Shown: positions 18,901-27,193 of the stretch, piece after piece | Position numbering within the stretch: the first letter of the stretch is position 1 | Layout: each line of letters opens with the position of its first letter | Source: Bacteroidetes bacterium HGW-Bacteroidetes-6 | GTDB lineage: Bacteria; Bacteroidota; Bacteroidia; Bacteroidales; DTU049 | Length of the DNA: 64,000 bases | Direction of reading: 5' to 3' | Assembly: GCA_002842495.1 (NCBI GenBank) | Contig: PHDB01000007.1 | Location: 35,598 to 99,597, forward strand | Made by a program: the position numbers and the translations under genes | The notes under the pieces: model-generated | What the model was told of the DNA's origin: nothing | The model's input: only the letters and a program-made list of their open reading frames with translations | Databases searched by the model: none

Positions 18901-19443
18901 AATCTCGTGCGATGTGCGGAAACCGTCGAAGAAATGGAGAAACGGAATTCTTGTTTTAATAGAAGCAAGGTGAGCTACAGGAGCAATATCCATGATTTCC
19001 TGAACACTACCGGTTGCAAGCATGGCAAAACCGGTCATACGAGTGCTCATAACGTCGGAGTGGTCGCCAAAAATCGAAAGAGCCTGAGCAGCAATCGAAC
19101 GAGCCGAAACGTGAAATACGCCAGGGAGAAGTTCGCCGGAAATTTTGTACATGTTCGGAATCATCAGCAATAAACCCTGCGATGCAGTGTAGGTCGAAGT
19201 AAGAGCTCCGCCCTGAAGACTTCCGTGAACAGCACCGGCAGCACCGGCTTCGCTTTGCATTTCAACTACCTTCACAGTGTCGCCGAAAATATTTTTACGC
19301 CCGAAAGCAGCCCACTCATCCACATACTCGGCCATCGTGCTCGATGGAGTGATAGGGTAAATAGCAGCAACTTCGCTAAACATGTACGAAACATGCGCAG
19401 CAGCGTAATTGCCATCGCATGTGATGAACTTTTTGTTTTTCAT
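15922..19443 (-). CDS. nifJ: Pyruvate:ferredoxin (flavodoxin) oxidoreductase
   Basis: A 1173-residue single-chain PFOR, the usual length for NifJ. Visible domains are: N-terminal pyrimidine-binding domain I (ATCDGNYA-like start, YPITPSSTMAEY); transketolase C-like domain II; the EKR-type linker; a 2x[4Fe-4S] ferredoxin domain with CIQCNQCAYVCPHAAI and CTGCGNCIDVCP; and the C-terminal TPP domain with CAGCGETPYIKL and GGDGWAYDIGYGG. It converts pyruvate and CoA to acetyl-CoA and CO2 with reduction of ferredoxin or flavodoxin, in the cytoplasm. Its presence points to anaerobic metabolism. It is monocistronic by the look of the flanks: a 432 bp upstream gap and a strong terminator downstream. A weak -7-like TAATTTCG lies at 19486-19493. 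Confidence 0.97.
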   Translation of the reverse strand: MKNKKFITCDGNYAAAHVSYMFSEVAAIYPITPSSTMAEYVDEWAAFGRKNIFGDTVKVVEMQSEAGAAGAVHGSLQGGALTSTYTASQGLLLMIPNMYKISGELLPGVFHVSARSIAAQALSIFGDHSDVMSTRMTGFAMLATGSVQEIMDIAPVAHLASIKTRIPFLHFFDGFRTSHEIQKVEYLNNEDVKDLVDMDALKAFRHNALNPEHPVTRGTAQNPDIYFQSREAANPFYDKVADVVEDYMVQLNKLTGREYHPFTFYGAPDADNIIIAMGSITDTIKETIDYLNAKGEKTGLISVHLYRPFSEKYFMKIFPTSVKRITVLDRTKEPGAEGDPLYMDVKNLFYNKPNAPMVIGGRYGLSSKDTTPAQVISVFENMKANEPKNLFTIGIVDDVTFHSLPQLAEINISHPSIYSAKFYGIGSDGTVGANKNSIKIIGDNTEKYCQAYFAYDSKKSGGFTTSHLRFGDVPIRSPYLLNTPDFVACHVPAYLGRYKMLKGLKKGGTFLLNSIWDVEETKNRLPDSLKKYLAVNEIRFYIMNGTQIAEEIGLGNRTNTIMQSAFFKISNVIPYDLAVKEMKKAIDKSFGRKGEEIVKMNYAAIDRGAEVIEVKVPEEWKNLDPKIDHEEDNKPSFIRNVADVINRQNGDDLKVSTFKGIEDGTFPHGTTKYEKRGIAVTVPEWIPENCIQCNQCAYVCPHAAIRPFLLTDEELSKAPANTATVKGNGAFKEYNFRMQVSVLDCTGCGNCIDVCPSKTKALEFKPLDEQMAEADRFVYLDEKVGYKDGIVDKQKTVRNSQFAQPLFEFSGACAGCGETPYIKLITQLYGERMIVANATGCSSIYGGSAPSTPYTANYKSGKGVAWANSLFEDNAEYGLGIASGIGKMREFLVLKMKEAIAAGLNGQMKEACEEWMAAINDAAASETASAKLLALAENDKSELALEIVDKKQYLIKKSIWVFGGDGWAYDIGYGGLDHVLASGEDINLLVLDTEVYSNTGGQASKSTPTGAVAKFAASGKKVRKKDLGMMAMSYGYVYVAQVSMGSDQNQYLKAIREAEAYPGPSLIIAYAPCINHGLRNGMGKTQDQAKQAVEAGYWHMYRFNPQLEADGKNPFVLDSKEPDWSKFQDFLQSEVRYTSLMKAFPKEAVDLFITCENNAKWRFNSYKRLAEMQ

Positions 19444-19875
19444 GATTTATGTAAATTTCAGTGTGTAATCTTGCATTTTACGCAGCGAAATTAATGATAT
19501 TTTTCGGGTGCATCAATTCAAATACCCTTTTCTTCACTAATTTAAAATGAATATAAGTTGCGGATGGGTTATTAGTCAGGGGGTTGTGAGGGAATGGCTC
19601 TTTGTAAATTGGGTTTTGATTTTGTCTCCAATTTGTTTTTCTAATTTCATTTATTTTTTTCTGTAAAAATGTTCGAAATTCCATGCTTCTTCAGAACTAC
19701 AAAACAATTTTAACACAGTATAATATTCTCAAAATTTATTTCTCTATTTGATTAATTTGTGGGATGATTTGTTTTCCAAACATCAAATTAGTGAAATTGC
19801 GAGAAATTACAAGAATCTCGCAATTTCTCGCAAAATAAATTTCTGTAAGCCCAAAAGCTATATAATGTTAGTCGC
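19444..19875 (-). other. Intergenic region between rsgA end and nifJ start; no gene supported
   Basis: 432 bp, AT-rich. It holds the presumed nifJ promoter region (right next to 19443) and an inverted repeat after rsgA (19797-19833). The 68-codon ORF at 19478-19684 has no family signature and overlaps the presumed promoter, so it is not called. Confidence 0.6.
19797..19833 (-). repeat. Inverted repeat downstream of rsgA, possible terminator
   Basis: Arms TTGCGAGAAATT and AATTTCTCGCAA (12 bp, perfect) around a 13-base spacer that itself contains another TCTCGCAA half. It lies 42 bp beyond the rsgA stop. The T run that would make a clear intrinsic terminator is short. Confidence 0.5.
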
Positions 19876-20784
19876 TTACTCCGAAATATTATTCAGAATT
19901 CCCAAATAATTGGAATAGCGTTCTTCGTGAATGGTTTCTTTTTCAACGGCATCGCGAACTGCGCATCCGGGCTCGTGGCGGTGAGTGCAATTTTTGTATT
20001 TGCAATTTGGTATCAGAGGTTTAAACTCGCGAAACCAATGCCCGAGTTCCCATGGTTCGAAATCGACCACTCCAAACTCTTTGATTCCCGGAGTATCGAT
20101 GATAAGCGTGTTTTCGGGCAGCATATACATGGTTGCAAACGTGGTTGTGTGCATTCCTTTGTTGTGAGCCTTCGAAATATTTCCTGTGCGGGCATGAGCT
20201 TCGGGGCTTATGGCATTTATGAGTGCCGATTTTCCCACACCGCTGTGACCGGCCAATAAAATGGTCTTCCCGGCAATCATGCGGCTGAATTCTTCAATAT
20301 TATCGCCTCGTGTGGCCGATACCTGCATGGTTGGATAACCAGCGCTTTGATAAATTTCTTCGAAGTATGCCACAATGTCCGGATCCATCTCGAAAATATC
20401 GCTTTTGTTGAAAACAATGAGAGCCGGAATGTGGTACGATTCGGCCGAAATCAGAAAGCGATCAATGAATCCCGTCGATGTTCTTGGAAGAATGGGTGTG
20501 GCTACAACTATTGCCAAATCGATATTGGCTGCCAGAATATGTGTCTGCTTCGAAAGATTGGTGGCACGACGGATAATCACATTTTTTCTGTCGCGAATTC
20601 GTTGGATAATGCCTGTTTCCTGCCCTGTCTCCATATCGAAATCGACGCGATCGCCAACGGCAATCGGATTGGTAGTGCGCAGACCGCGCAGACGAATGTT
20701 GCCCCGTAAAACACAAGTGACGGTGTTTCCACCGCTGTGTACTTCGCATAATCGACCGGTTGAACGAACAACAATTCCTTCCAT
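19876..20784 (-). CDS. rsgA: Ribosome small-subunit-dependent GTPase RsgA (YjeQ)
   Basis: A 302-residue circularly permuted GTPase. An N-terminal OB-fold (residues ~1-75) is followed by the G motifs in permuted order: NKSD (G4) near 125, P-loop GHSGVGKS near 180, then DTPGIKEFG (G3). The C-terminal zinc-binding region has the pattern Cys-x4-Cys-x-His-x5-Cys (NCKYKNCTHRHEPGC). RsgA acts late in 30S subunit maturation, helping release of RbfA. All family landmarks are present and the length is normal. It is preceded by an exact TAnnTTTG element and probably forms its own transcript, although the DUF6088-like gene lies only 57 bp upstream on the same strand. Confidence 0.96.
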   Translation of the reverse strand: MEGIVVRSTGRLCEVHSGGNTVTCVLRGNIRLRGLRTTNPIAVGDRVDFDMETGQETGIIQRIRDRKNVIIRRATNLSKQTHILAANIDLAIVVATPILPRTSTGFIDRFLISAESYHIPALIVFNKSDIFEMDPDIVAYFEEIYQSAGYPTMQVSATRGDNIEEFSRMIAGKTILLAGHSGVGKSALINAISPEAHARTGNISKAHNKGMHTTTFATMYMLPENTLIIDTPGIKEFGVVDFEPWELGHWFREFKPLIPNCKYKNCTHRHEPGCAVRDAVEKETIHEERYSNYLGILNNISE

Positions 20785-20804
20785 CAGGGCTTTATATAGT
20801 GCTG

Positions 20805-20812
20805 CAAATTTA
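20805..20812 (-). promoter_or_regulatory. Promoter -7 element TAAATTTG for rsgA
   Basis: Exact TAnnTTTG match on the minus strand, 20 bp upstream of the rsgA ATG. Confidence 0.45.
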
Positions 20813-20841
20813 CGATTTTCCTTTTAGCAGCTCTTGCGCTA

Positions 20842-21564
20842 TCAGGGGACAATGTTCCAGTTTTTAGCTTCCGGCAATGTTGAGTAGTCGATCCGTAGTT
20901 TATAAACCGATAGGTGATTGAGCGAAGTATGCAGCAGCGACAGATTTTCTTCAATTCCGGCATGTTGAAGCAATGCTCCGGTGAAAGCGCGTGTAGCAGG
21001 TCTGTAAGCCAGAGCATAGTTTGCCAATTGCTGATGAAATGCAGCGTTCTGACCAGTAATCATTTCGAGGATTTTGCCGATGACATAAGCGCCGTTTTCC
21101 AATTGTGTTATACTGTTGAATGCTTCGATGGAGTCGAGAAGTTGAAGAACATTGTGATTGTAGTTTGCCGGATCGAGTCGTGCTTTTCTGAAGCGGATGG
21201 TTATTCCGTTGTGGTTTTGCGCAGGACGCATATTGTTGATAGCAACATAGAAAATGTTTCTGTTTTCTGTTTTGGGAATGAATTGCCATTTTTCCCAGAT
21301 TGATGGCCCTGTTTCGTAGCCGCAGATTTTGTTACGGAACAGACAGATAGCACGGATGATTTCTTCGGGTTTTTGCTCTTTTTGAGATGGATCGGTTATC
21401 ATATATCTTCCTTTAAGCAGTCGAACAATCCTTTTTCGAAGGATTAGTTTACGTAATTCCGTTGACAGAGCTTTTTGGTTGAGTCCAGCCGCTGTAAGGT
21501 CGGTGTATCCAAATATTCGACCGGGTTGGAACGATTGTATGATGTTGAGGAGAGGGGAAGGCAT
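20842..21564 (-). CDS. DUF6088/AbiEi-like winged-helix regulator without a toxin partner
   Basis: A 240-residue protein using ATG 21564 in preference to the TTG two codons earlier. The N-terminus (GRIFGYTDLTAAGLNQKALSTEL onward) looks like a winged helix followed by a basic stretch and GRYMI. The next block, ICGYETGPSIWEKW, resembles the region after the wHTH in AbiEi antitoxins and DUF6088 proteins. In type IV toxin-antitoxin systems the antitoxin is followed immediately by an AbiEii nucleotidyltransferase toxin. Here the gene downstream is rsgA, and no nucleotidyltransferase is visible upstream either. It may be a solitary transcriptional regulator or a leftover half of a defence module. 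Family assignment is from remembered pattern and is moderate. Confidence 0.55.
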   Translation of the reverse strand: MPSPLLNIIQSFQPGRIFGYTDLTAAGLNQKALSTELRKLILRKRIVRLLKGRYMITDPSQKEQKPEEIIRAICLFRNKICGYETGPSIWEKWQFIPKTENRNIFYVAINNMRPAQNHNGITIRFRKARLDPANYNHNVLQLLDSIEAFNSITQLENGAYVIGKILEMITGQNAAFHQQLANYALAYRPATRAFTGALLQHAGIEENLSLLHTSLNHLSVYKLRIDYSTLPEAKNWNIVP

Positions 21565-22052
21565 GGGCAAATATAATAATATTATAAACTATAAAGTTAA
21601 TACATGAAAAAGAAAACAAAGAATTAACAGGAATAAACTATAAAGAAAATAAATAGATTTATAAATTCCATTTAAATATTCACAACAACTTCCTTCAATA
21701 TTAGCTCGCAGTACGACAACTTATCCTACACTTTAAAAGTGTATTCTTTTTTAATGCTTTCTTGGAAAGATATTGCCTTTTGAGTTTTTGGACAACGAAA
21801 ATGGACAAAACACAAAAGTGACCTTGGGTATTCGTCTATCGGCGATGCCTTGCTACACTGTGTATTATGAAGGGATGTGCCTCTTTTGGCTTGATGTGAA
21901 TAAATTCAGAATATGCGGAAACAGGTTTTCATCAAAACAAAAGTCTTCTTTTCAAGAGCAAACACTCAAATACTACAGTTTCGTGACTAATGAAATACTC
22001 TTCCGTTATCATTATTCAGAAAGTGCTTTCAGACAAATTCAATAAAAGTCCT
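21565..22052 (+). other. 488 bp gap with a doubtful 90-codon frame; possible gene remnant
   Basis: AT-rich, with a direct repeat AACTATAAAG near 21586 and 21640. A plus-strand frame at 21773-22045 (90 codons from TTG) has protein-like composition but no recognised motif. An ATG at 21754 in another frame reads MLSWKDIAF before a stop, so a single frameshift would join them. This could be a decayed gene; I do not call it as a CDS. Confidence 0.3.
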
Positions 22053-22379
22053 TTACTTCAACTTTTCATTATTCCAATGTCTATCGGAATCGCGTGAAGT
22101 TTTAATGGACATCTTTTCAGCGAATGCTTTCTCCAGATTTATGCCTGTCTGGTTGGCCAAACAAACCAATACAAACAGTACGTCGGCCATTTCTTCAGCC
22201 AGACCAGCCTTGTTTTCACCGTCCTTGTAACTCTGTTCGCCAAATTGCCGAGCCATATGCCGAGCCAGTTCACCCACTTCTTCCATCAGAATGGCAGTGT
22301 TGGTAAGCTCGTTGAAATATCTGACACCATGTCGCTTAATCCATGCGTCAACTTCGGTTTGCAATTGCTGCAATGTCAT
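22053..22379 (-). CDS. MazG-like nucleotide pyrophosphohydrolase
   Basis: A 108-residue all-alpha NTP pyrophosphatase of the short MazG-like type. The metal-binding signature is visible as EEVGELARH and EEMADVLFVL (EExxE...ExxD). These enzymes hydrolyse non-canonical or excess nucleoside triphosphates to monophosphate and pyrophosphate in the cytoplasm. Its start overlaps the dtd stop by 4 bp (ATGA), so it is translationally coupled as the last gene of a three-gene operon with dtd and an endonuclease/phosphatase-family membrane protein. The substrate cannot be specified. Confidence 0.9.
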   Translation of the reverse strand: MTLQQLQTEVDAWIKRHGVRYFNELTNTAILMEEVGELARHMARQFGEQSYKDGENKAGLAEEMADVLFVLVCLANQTGINLEKAFAEKMSIKTSRDSDRHWNNEKLK

Positions 22380-22831
22380 ACGTCTTTATTTTTTGTGTCG
22401 AGAACAATGGTCACTGGTCCGTCGTTGTTCAATTCAATTTGCATGTGTTCGCCAAATGCTCCGCGGGCAACGGTTTTGCCAAGAATTGCTTCTAACTTTT
22501 CGACAAATAATTCATACAGCTGGTTTGCTTTATCGGGCTCCATTGCTGCTATATACGATGGACGATTTCCTTTTTTAGTGGAGGCAAGCAGGGTAAACTG
22601 GCTCACAACCATCATATCGGCTCCTGCTTGCATTGCATCGAGGTTCATAACACCATTTTCATCATCGAAAATGCGAATTTGTGCAATTTTCTTCAAAAGC
22701 CAATCCATATCTTCTTTTGTATCGTCGCAGTGAATACCCAACAATACAAGCATTCCAGCTTCGATTGACGAAATTTTCGTGTTGTCAACTTTTACCGAAG
22801 CATGCAAAACCCGCTGCAAAACAGCTTTCAT
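22376..22831 (-). CDS. dtd: D-aminoacyl-tRNA deacylase
   Basis: A 151-residue DTD. The start is ATG 22831, not the track start at 22918: MKAVLQRVLHASV is the canonical N-terminus and the extra 29 residues are the shadow of the upstream gene. Catalytic/recognition motifs are visible as SQFTLLA (the SQFTL active-site block) and NDGPVTI near the C-terminus (the GP-containing cross-subunit motif). DTD hydrolyses D-amino acids (and glycine from tRNA-Ala) off tRNA. It overlaps the stop of the preceding gene (ATGA) and the start of the MazG-like gene, a compact operon. Confidence 0.95.
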   Translation of the reverse strand: MKAVLQRVLHASVKVDNTKISSIEAGMLVLLGIHCDDTKEDMDWLLKKIAQIRIFDDENGVMNLDAMQAGADMMVVSQFTLLASTKKGNRPSYIAAMEPDKANQLYELFVEKLEAILGKTVARGAFGEHMQIELNNDGPVTIVLDTKNKDV

Positions 22832-24009
22832 TGAGCAGTCTGTTTTTTCTTGCCCGATTTCTTTTCGGCAGCAATTTTCGTTTTCACTCCCTCGTAAATT
22901 TTCATCGAATCGCAACAAAGCGTATCGGGCATCATTGAAAAATTGAAATAAACCGGATTGTGATCCGAATGAGTAAACCCCATATCGATTGTTTTGATGT
23001 CATTCACAATTACATTGGGCGAACAAAGATAATAGTCAATAATGGTTGTTGTGGTTTGACCTTTGGCATAAGACGTGTTTACATCACGGTTGGTTGGTAA
23101 ACTGGGATCGTAAACCCATTTCCAGCCAGATGGAAGGAAATCGGAAGTTACCGATGTTCCAACCATTCTTACTTTATCGCCCGATACAATTGCTGTGCTA
23201 TCAAATCCCGGAGGATTCTGGTTCCAGTCGCCACCTGCAATTACATAATGTCCGCGGCTATAGAGATCGAGAATATAGCTTCGGAGAAAATACAATTCAA
23301 TCAGACGGATATCGCCTGCATCGCTATAAGCTGAATTGTGAGTGTTGATTACATAAAGATCTTTTCCGTTCTCAAGATCGAAACGCATGATAATAAAACA
23401 GCGGTCAAGAAAAAACACGCTCATCGGCCAGCTATAACTGCCGGGGTACGAAACACGTTGAGCCCATTCGGGAACAAAACGGCTGAAACTCATCATGCCT
23501 GAATATACATGAGCCATAGGATTGAACAACGGAAATGGTACATAAGGGACATCGTAGTTGGCTGCCTGAACAGAACTGAATGATGGCAGCGCTTTCATGA
23601 ATGTGCTGTCTTGGTGGTTCCTGTAAGTGCGTCTGGCGTTAAAATCTACTTCCTGAAGTAAAACCAGATCTACACTGTCCATGGCTGAAACAATGTTGAA
23701 GACAGCATTGATATAGCTTTTGTACAAATCTTTTCCGGGTCGCATGTGCTTTCCACCTTCGTAAAAGAAATCCATTTCTTTTCCCAAGCCACAATACCCA
23801 ATATTCCAGCTGATAATTGAAATATTTTGATCGGCAAATAAAAACGATTTTTTCCCCTCATTAATTTTCAAAGTGTCGTTCATCGGTGGAGTGTAATTGC
23901 TGCGTGTGTTTATGACAATTACTGTAATAAAATATGATGCGACAAGGGCAACAATTATTAGTATTACTTTTAGCGCAATGCGCAATATCTTAAAAATCCG
24001 TTTCTTCAT
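22828..24009 (-). CDS. Membrane-anchored endonuclease/exonuclease/phosphatase (EEP) family protein
   Basis: A 393-residue protein, start taken at ATG 24009 (MKKRIFKILRIALKV), which places a single transmembrane helix at about residues 8-30. The catalytic domain then has the EEP landmarks in order: IISWNIGYCG, LLQEVDF, NTHNSAY, AGGDWNQNP, DYYLCSP and THSDHNPVYF. The family cleaves phosphodiester or phosphomonoester bonds of DNA, sphingolipids or phosphoinositides. The predicted location is the outer face of the inner membrane, so a nucleic-acid repair role is unlikely. It is first in an operon with dtd and a MazG-like gene, and diverges from the esterase at 24075 with a palindrome between them. 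Confidence 0.88.
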   Translation of the reverse strand: MKKRIFKILRIALKVILIIVALVASYFITVIVINTRSNYTPPMNDTLKINEGKKSFLFADQNISIISWNIGYCGLGKEMDFFYEGGKHMRPGKDLYKSYINAVFNIVSAMDSVDLVLLQEVDFNARRTYRNHQDSTFMKALPSFSSVQAANYDVPYVPFPLFNPMAHVYSGMMSFSRFVPEWAQRVSYPGSYSWPMSVFFLDRCFIIMRFDLENGKDLYVINTHNSAYSDAGDIRLIELYFLRSYILDLYSRGHYVIAGGDWNQNPPGFDSTAIVSGDKVRMVGTSVTSDFLPSGWKWVYDPSLPTNRDVNTSYAKGQTTTTIIDYYLCSPNVIVNDIKTIDMGFTHSDHNPVYFNFSMMPDTLCCDSMKIYEGVKTKIAAEKKSGKKKQTAQ

Positions 24010-24014
24010 ATTAG

Positions 24015-24055
24015 CGGAATAATTTTTGTAAAAATACATATTTTGAATTATTCCG
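24015..24055. promoter_or_regulatory. Candidate operator: 10-bp perfect inverted repeat between divergent genes
   Basis: CGGAATAATT at 24015-24024 and AATTATTCCG at 24046-24055, spaced 21 bp, occupy most of the 65 bp gap between the EEP operon and the esterase operon. The spacer contains TATTTTTA on the minus strand (24029-24036), a -7-like box for the EEP operon. A dimeric regulator bound here could control both directions; equally the repeat could be an RNA stem. No regulator gene is adjacent. Confidence 0.4.
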
Positions 24056-24074
24056 ATATTTGAAAAATTTTTCT

Positions 24075-24857
24075 ATGAAAAGAGAATTCTTTCTTTTGGG
24101 CCTTTTTTTGTTGGCTTTGCTTCCTGTAAGCGGCTTAAATGCTCAGAACAACTGGCAAAGTTTTTTGTCGAAAGAAAAATTTGTTTACAAAGGAAATATA
24201 CAGCCCTACCGTTTGTATCTGCCTGATTCTATTCAACCAGATGAAAAATTGCCTTTGATTTTGTTTTTGCATGGAGCCGGTGAACGTGGAAACGATAATC
24301 AAACACAATTACTGCACGGCGTGAGTCATTTTATGGATGTGCAGATCCGCAACGAATATCGTTTTATCCTGATAGCTCCACAGTGTCCCGAAGATGCTCG
24401 TTGGGTAGAGGTTGACTGGACATTAGCATCGCACAAAATGCCAGCACGCATCTCTGTGCCACTTGAACTTTCGTTTGCCCTCATCGATTCACTAATGAGT
24501 GTCTATCCGGTCGATTCCAACAGGGTTTATGTTACCGGTCTGTCGATGGGAGGGTTTGGTACCTGGGATGCAATGCAGCGTCGGCCGGGATTTTTTGCAG
24601 CATCAATGCCGGTTTGTGGAGGTGGTGATGAAACACAGGCTTGTGCAATTATCGCCACTCCTATCAAAGCATTTCATGGGAAACTCGATCATCTGGTAAT
24701 GCCTGCTCGCACAATAAATATGGTAAATGCTGTTAATCAGTGTGGTGGTGGTGCAGAATGTGTTTTGTTTCCTAATCTTGGTCATCTCTGCTGGGAGCAA
24801 GTATATTCGAATGTTGAAAATCTTCGCTGGATGTTTGCTCAAAAAAGGCAGAATTAA
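24075..24857 (+). CDS. Secreted alpha/beta-hydrolase esterase (PHB depolymerase/prolyl-oligopeptidase-like)
   Basis: A 260-residue protein. ATG 24075 is chosen over the TTG at 24060 because it gives a regular signal peptide (MKREFFLLGLFLLALLPVSG). The alpha/beta-hydrolase marks are LILFLHGAGERGND (oxyanion-hole His-Gly), nucleophile elbow GLSMGGFGT, an Asp in FHGKLDHLV, and a C-terminal His in FPNLGHLCW. This type is common in Bacteroidota as extracellular feruloyl/acetyl or peptide esterases. It precedes an SGNH-MBOAT pair on the same strand by only 26 bp, so it may be in the same transcript; an esterase that removes groups which the MBOAT pair adds would make sense but is only a guess. Confidence 0.85.
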   Translation: MKREFFLLGLFLLALLPVSGLNAQNNWQSFLSKEKFVYKGNIQPYRLYLPDSIQPDEKLPLILFLHGAGERGNDNQTQLLHGVSHFMDVQIRNEYRFILIAPQCPEDARWVEVDWTLASHKMPARISVPLELSFALIDSLMSVYPVDSNRVYVTGLSMGGFGTWDAMQRRPGFFAASMPVCGGGDETQACAIIATPIKAFHGKLDHLVMPARTINMVNAVNQCGGGAECVLFPNLGHLCWEQVYSNVENLRWMFAQKRQN

Positions 24858-24883
24858 TTACTTTTGTCTCAAATTCGTGCCTT

Positions 24884-25671
24884 TTGAAATTGAATAAACC
24901 TCCCAAAGTATATTTCTTGTACCTGTTTTTGTTGGCCGGTGCACTGGTTTTGTTTTCAGCTCTGTCATTTACCGATACATCGTTGGGCATTGGTAAAATA
25001 GAACTAAAAGATTCTAAAATAAAGCAGTATTTTTTTCCATCGCCGAAGTTGGCTTTGGTAGCCGATACCATTAAGCGCACTGGGGTATCTGAAAAAATTG
25101 ACTCTTCGGCACAGAAATTTTTGTTTATTGGCGACTCGATGCTGGAATTTATGCGTATCCGTTTCAACGACTATTGTCATAAGAATGGTCATACAATGAA
25201 TACGGTCATTTGGTACAGCTCTTCGTCGCTCTGGTACGGACAATGCGATACACTAAGTTATTTCATTAAAAAGCATCAACCAACCTACGTTGTACTTGTT
25301 TTGGGTGCAAACGAATTGTTTATTAAAGACATTAAAACAGAGCGAGCCGAATTTGTAAAGCACATCATTGCAGAAATGGGCGATGTTCCGTTTATATGGG
25401 TTGGACCTCCCAACTGGAAAGACGATACGGGAATCAACGATTTAATTTTTAGATATGCTGGTCGCGATCGTTATTTCCCATCGAAGAACCTCAGTTATGA
25501 ACGCACCAAAGACGGAGCACATCCCACGCGTCCTTCAGCCTATAAATGGATGGACTCGGTTGCAGTGTATATGCAAAACGATGCCCGCTACCGTGTTTTG
25601 ATGGAGATGCCCGATACTTTTTTAGGGAAAGTTCCTCCGACTGAAATTCTAAAACCCAATCCTCCTTTCTG

Positions 25672-25672
<1 letters not shown>
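24884..25672 (+). CDS. SGNH-like membrane-anchored partner of an MBOAT acyltransferase
   Basis: A 262-residue protein starting at TTG 24884 (no in-frame ATG fits before the hydrophobic segment). A single N-terminal transmembrane helix (VYFLYLFLLAGALVLFSAL) leads to an SGNH domain: IGDSMLEFM (nucleophile), VLVLGANELF, and DGAHPTRPSA with the Asp/His pair. It overlaps the MBOAT gene by one base (TGATG), so the two are translated together. Such pairs acetylate extracytoplasmic polysaccharides; the MBOAT moves the acetyl group across the membrane and the SGNH protein passes it to the sugar. The target polymer is unknown; no glycosyltransferase cluster is nearby. Confidence 0.8.
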
Positions 25673-27138
<1,466 letters not shown>

Positions 27139-27153
27139 AATCGATAATTATGG

Positions 27154-27185
27154 GTTGTTTTGGTGTCTGACACCTAGTAAACAAC
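27154..27185. terminator. Hairpin between convergent MBOAT and OadA-like genes
   Basis: Nested inverted repeat: outer arms GTTGTTT/AAACAAC and inner GGTGTC/GACACC. It occupies the 55 bp gap between two convergent stops. No long T run on either side, so the termination role is presumed from position. Confidence 0.5.
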
Positions 27186-27193
27186 TAATAGGA

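Noticed and set aside
18202-19173. 323-codon plus-strand ORF
   Set aside because: Antisense shadow of nifJ, which has complete family motifs.
19478-19684. 68-codon minus-strand ORF between rsgA and nifJ
   Set aside because: No family pattern, basic and low-complexity sequence, and it occupies the presumed nifJ promoter region.
21773-22045. 90-codon plus-strand ORF in the rsgA-MazG interval
   Set aside because: TTG start only, no recognised motif or promoter; kept only as a possible gene remnant in the region note.
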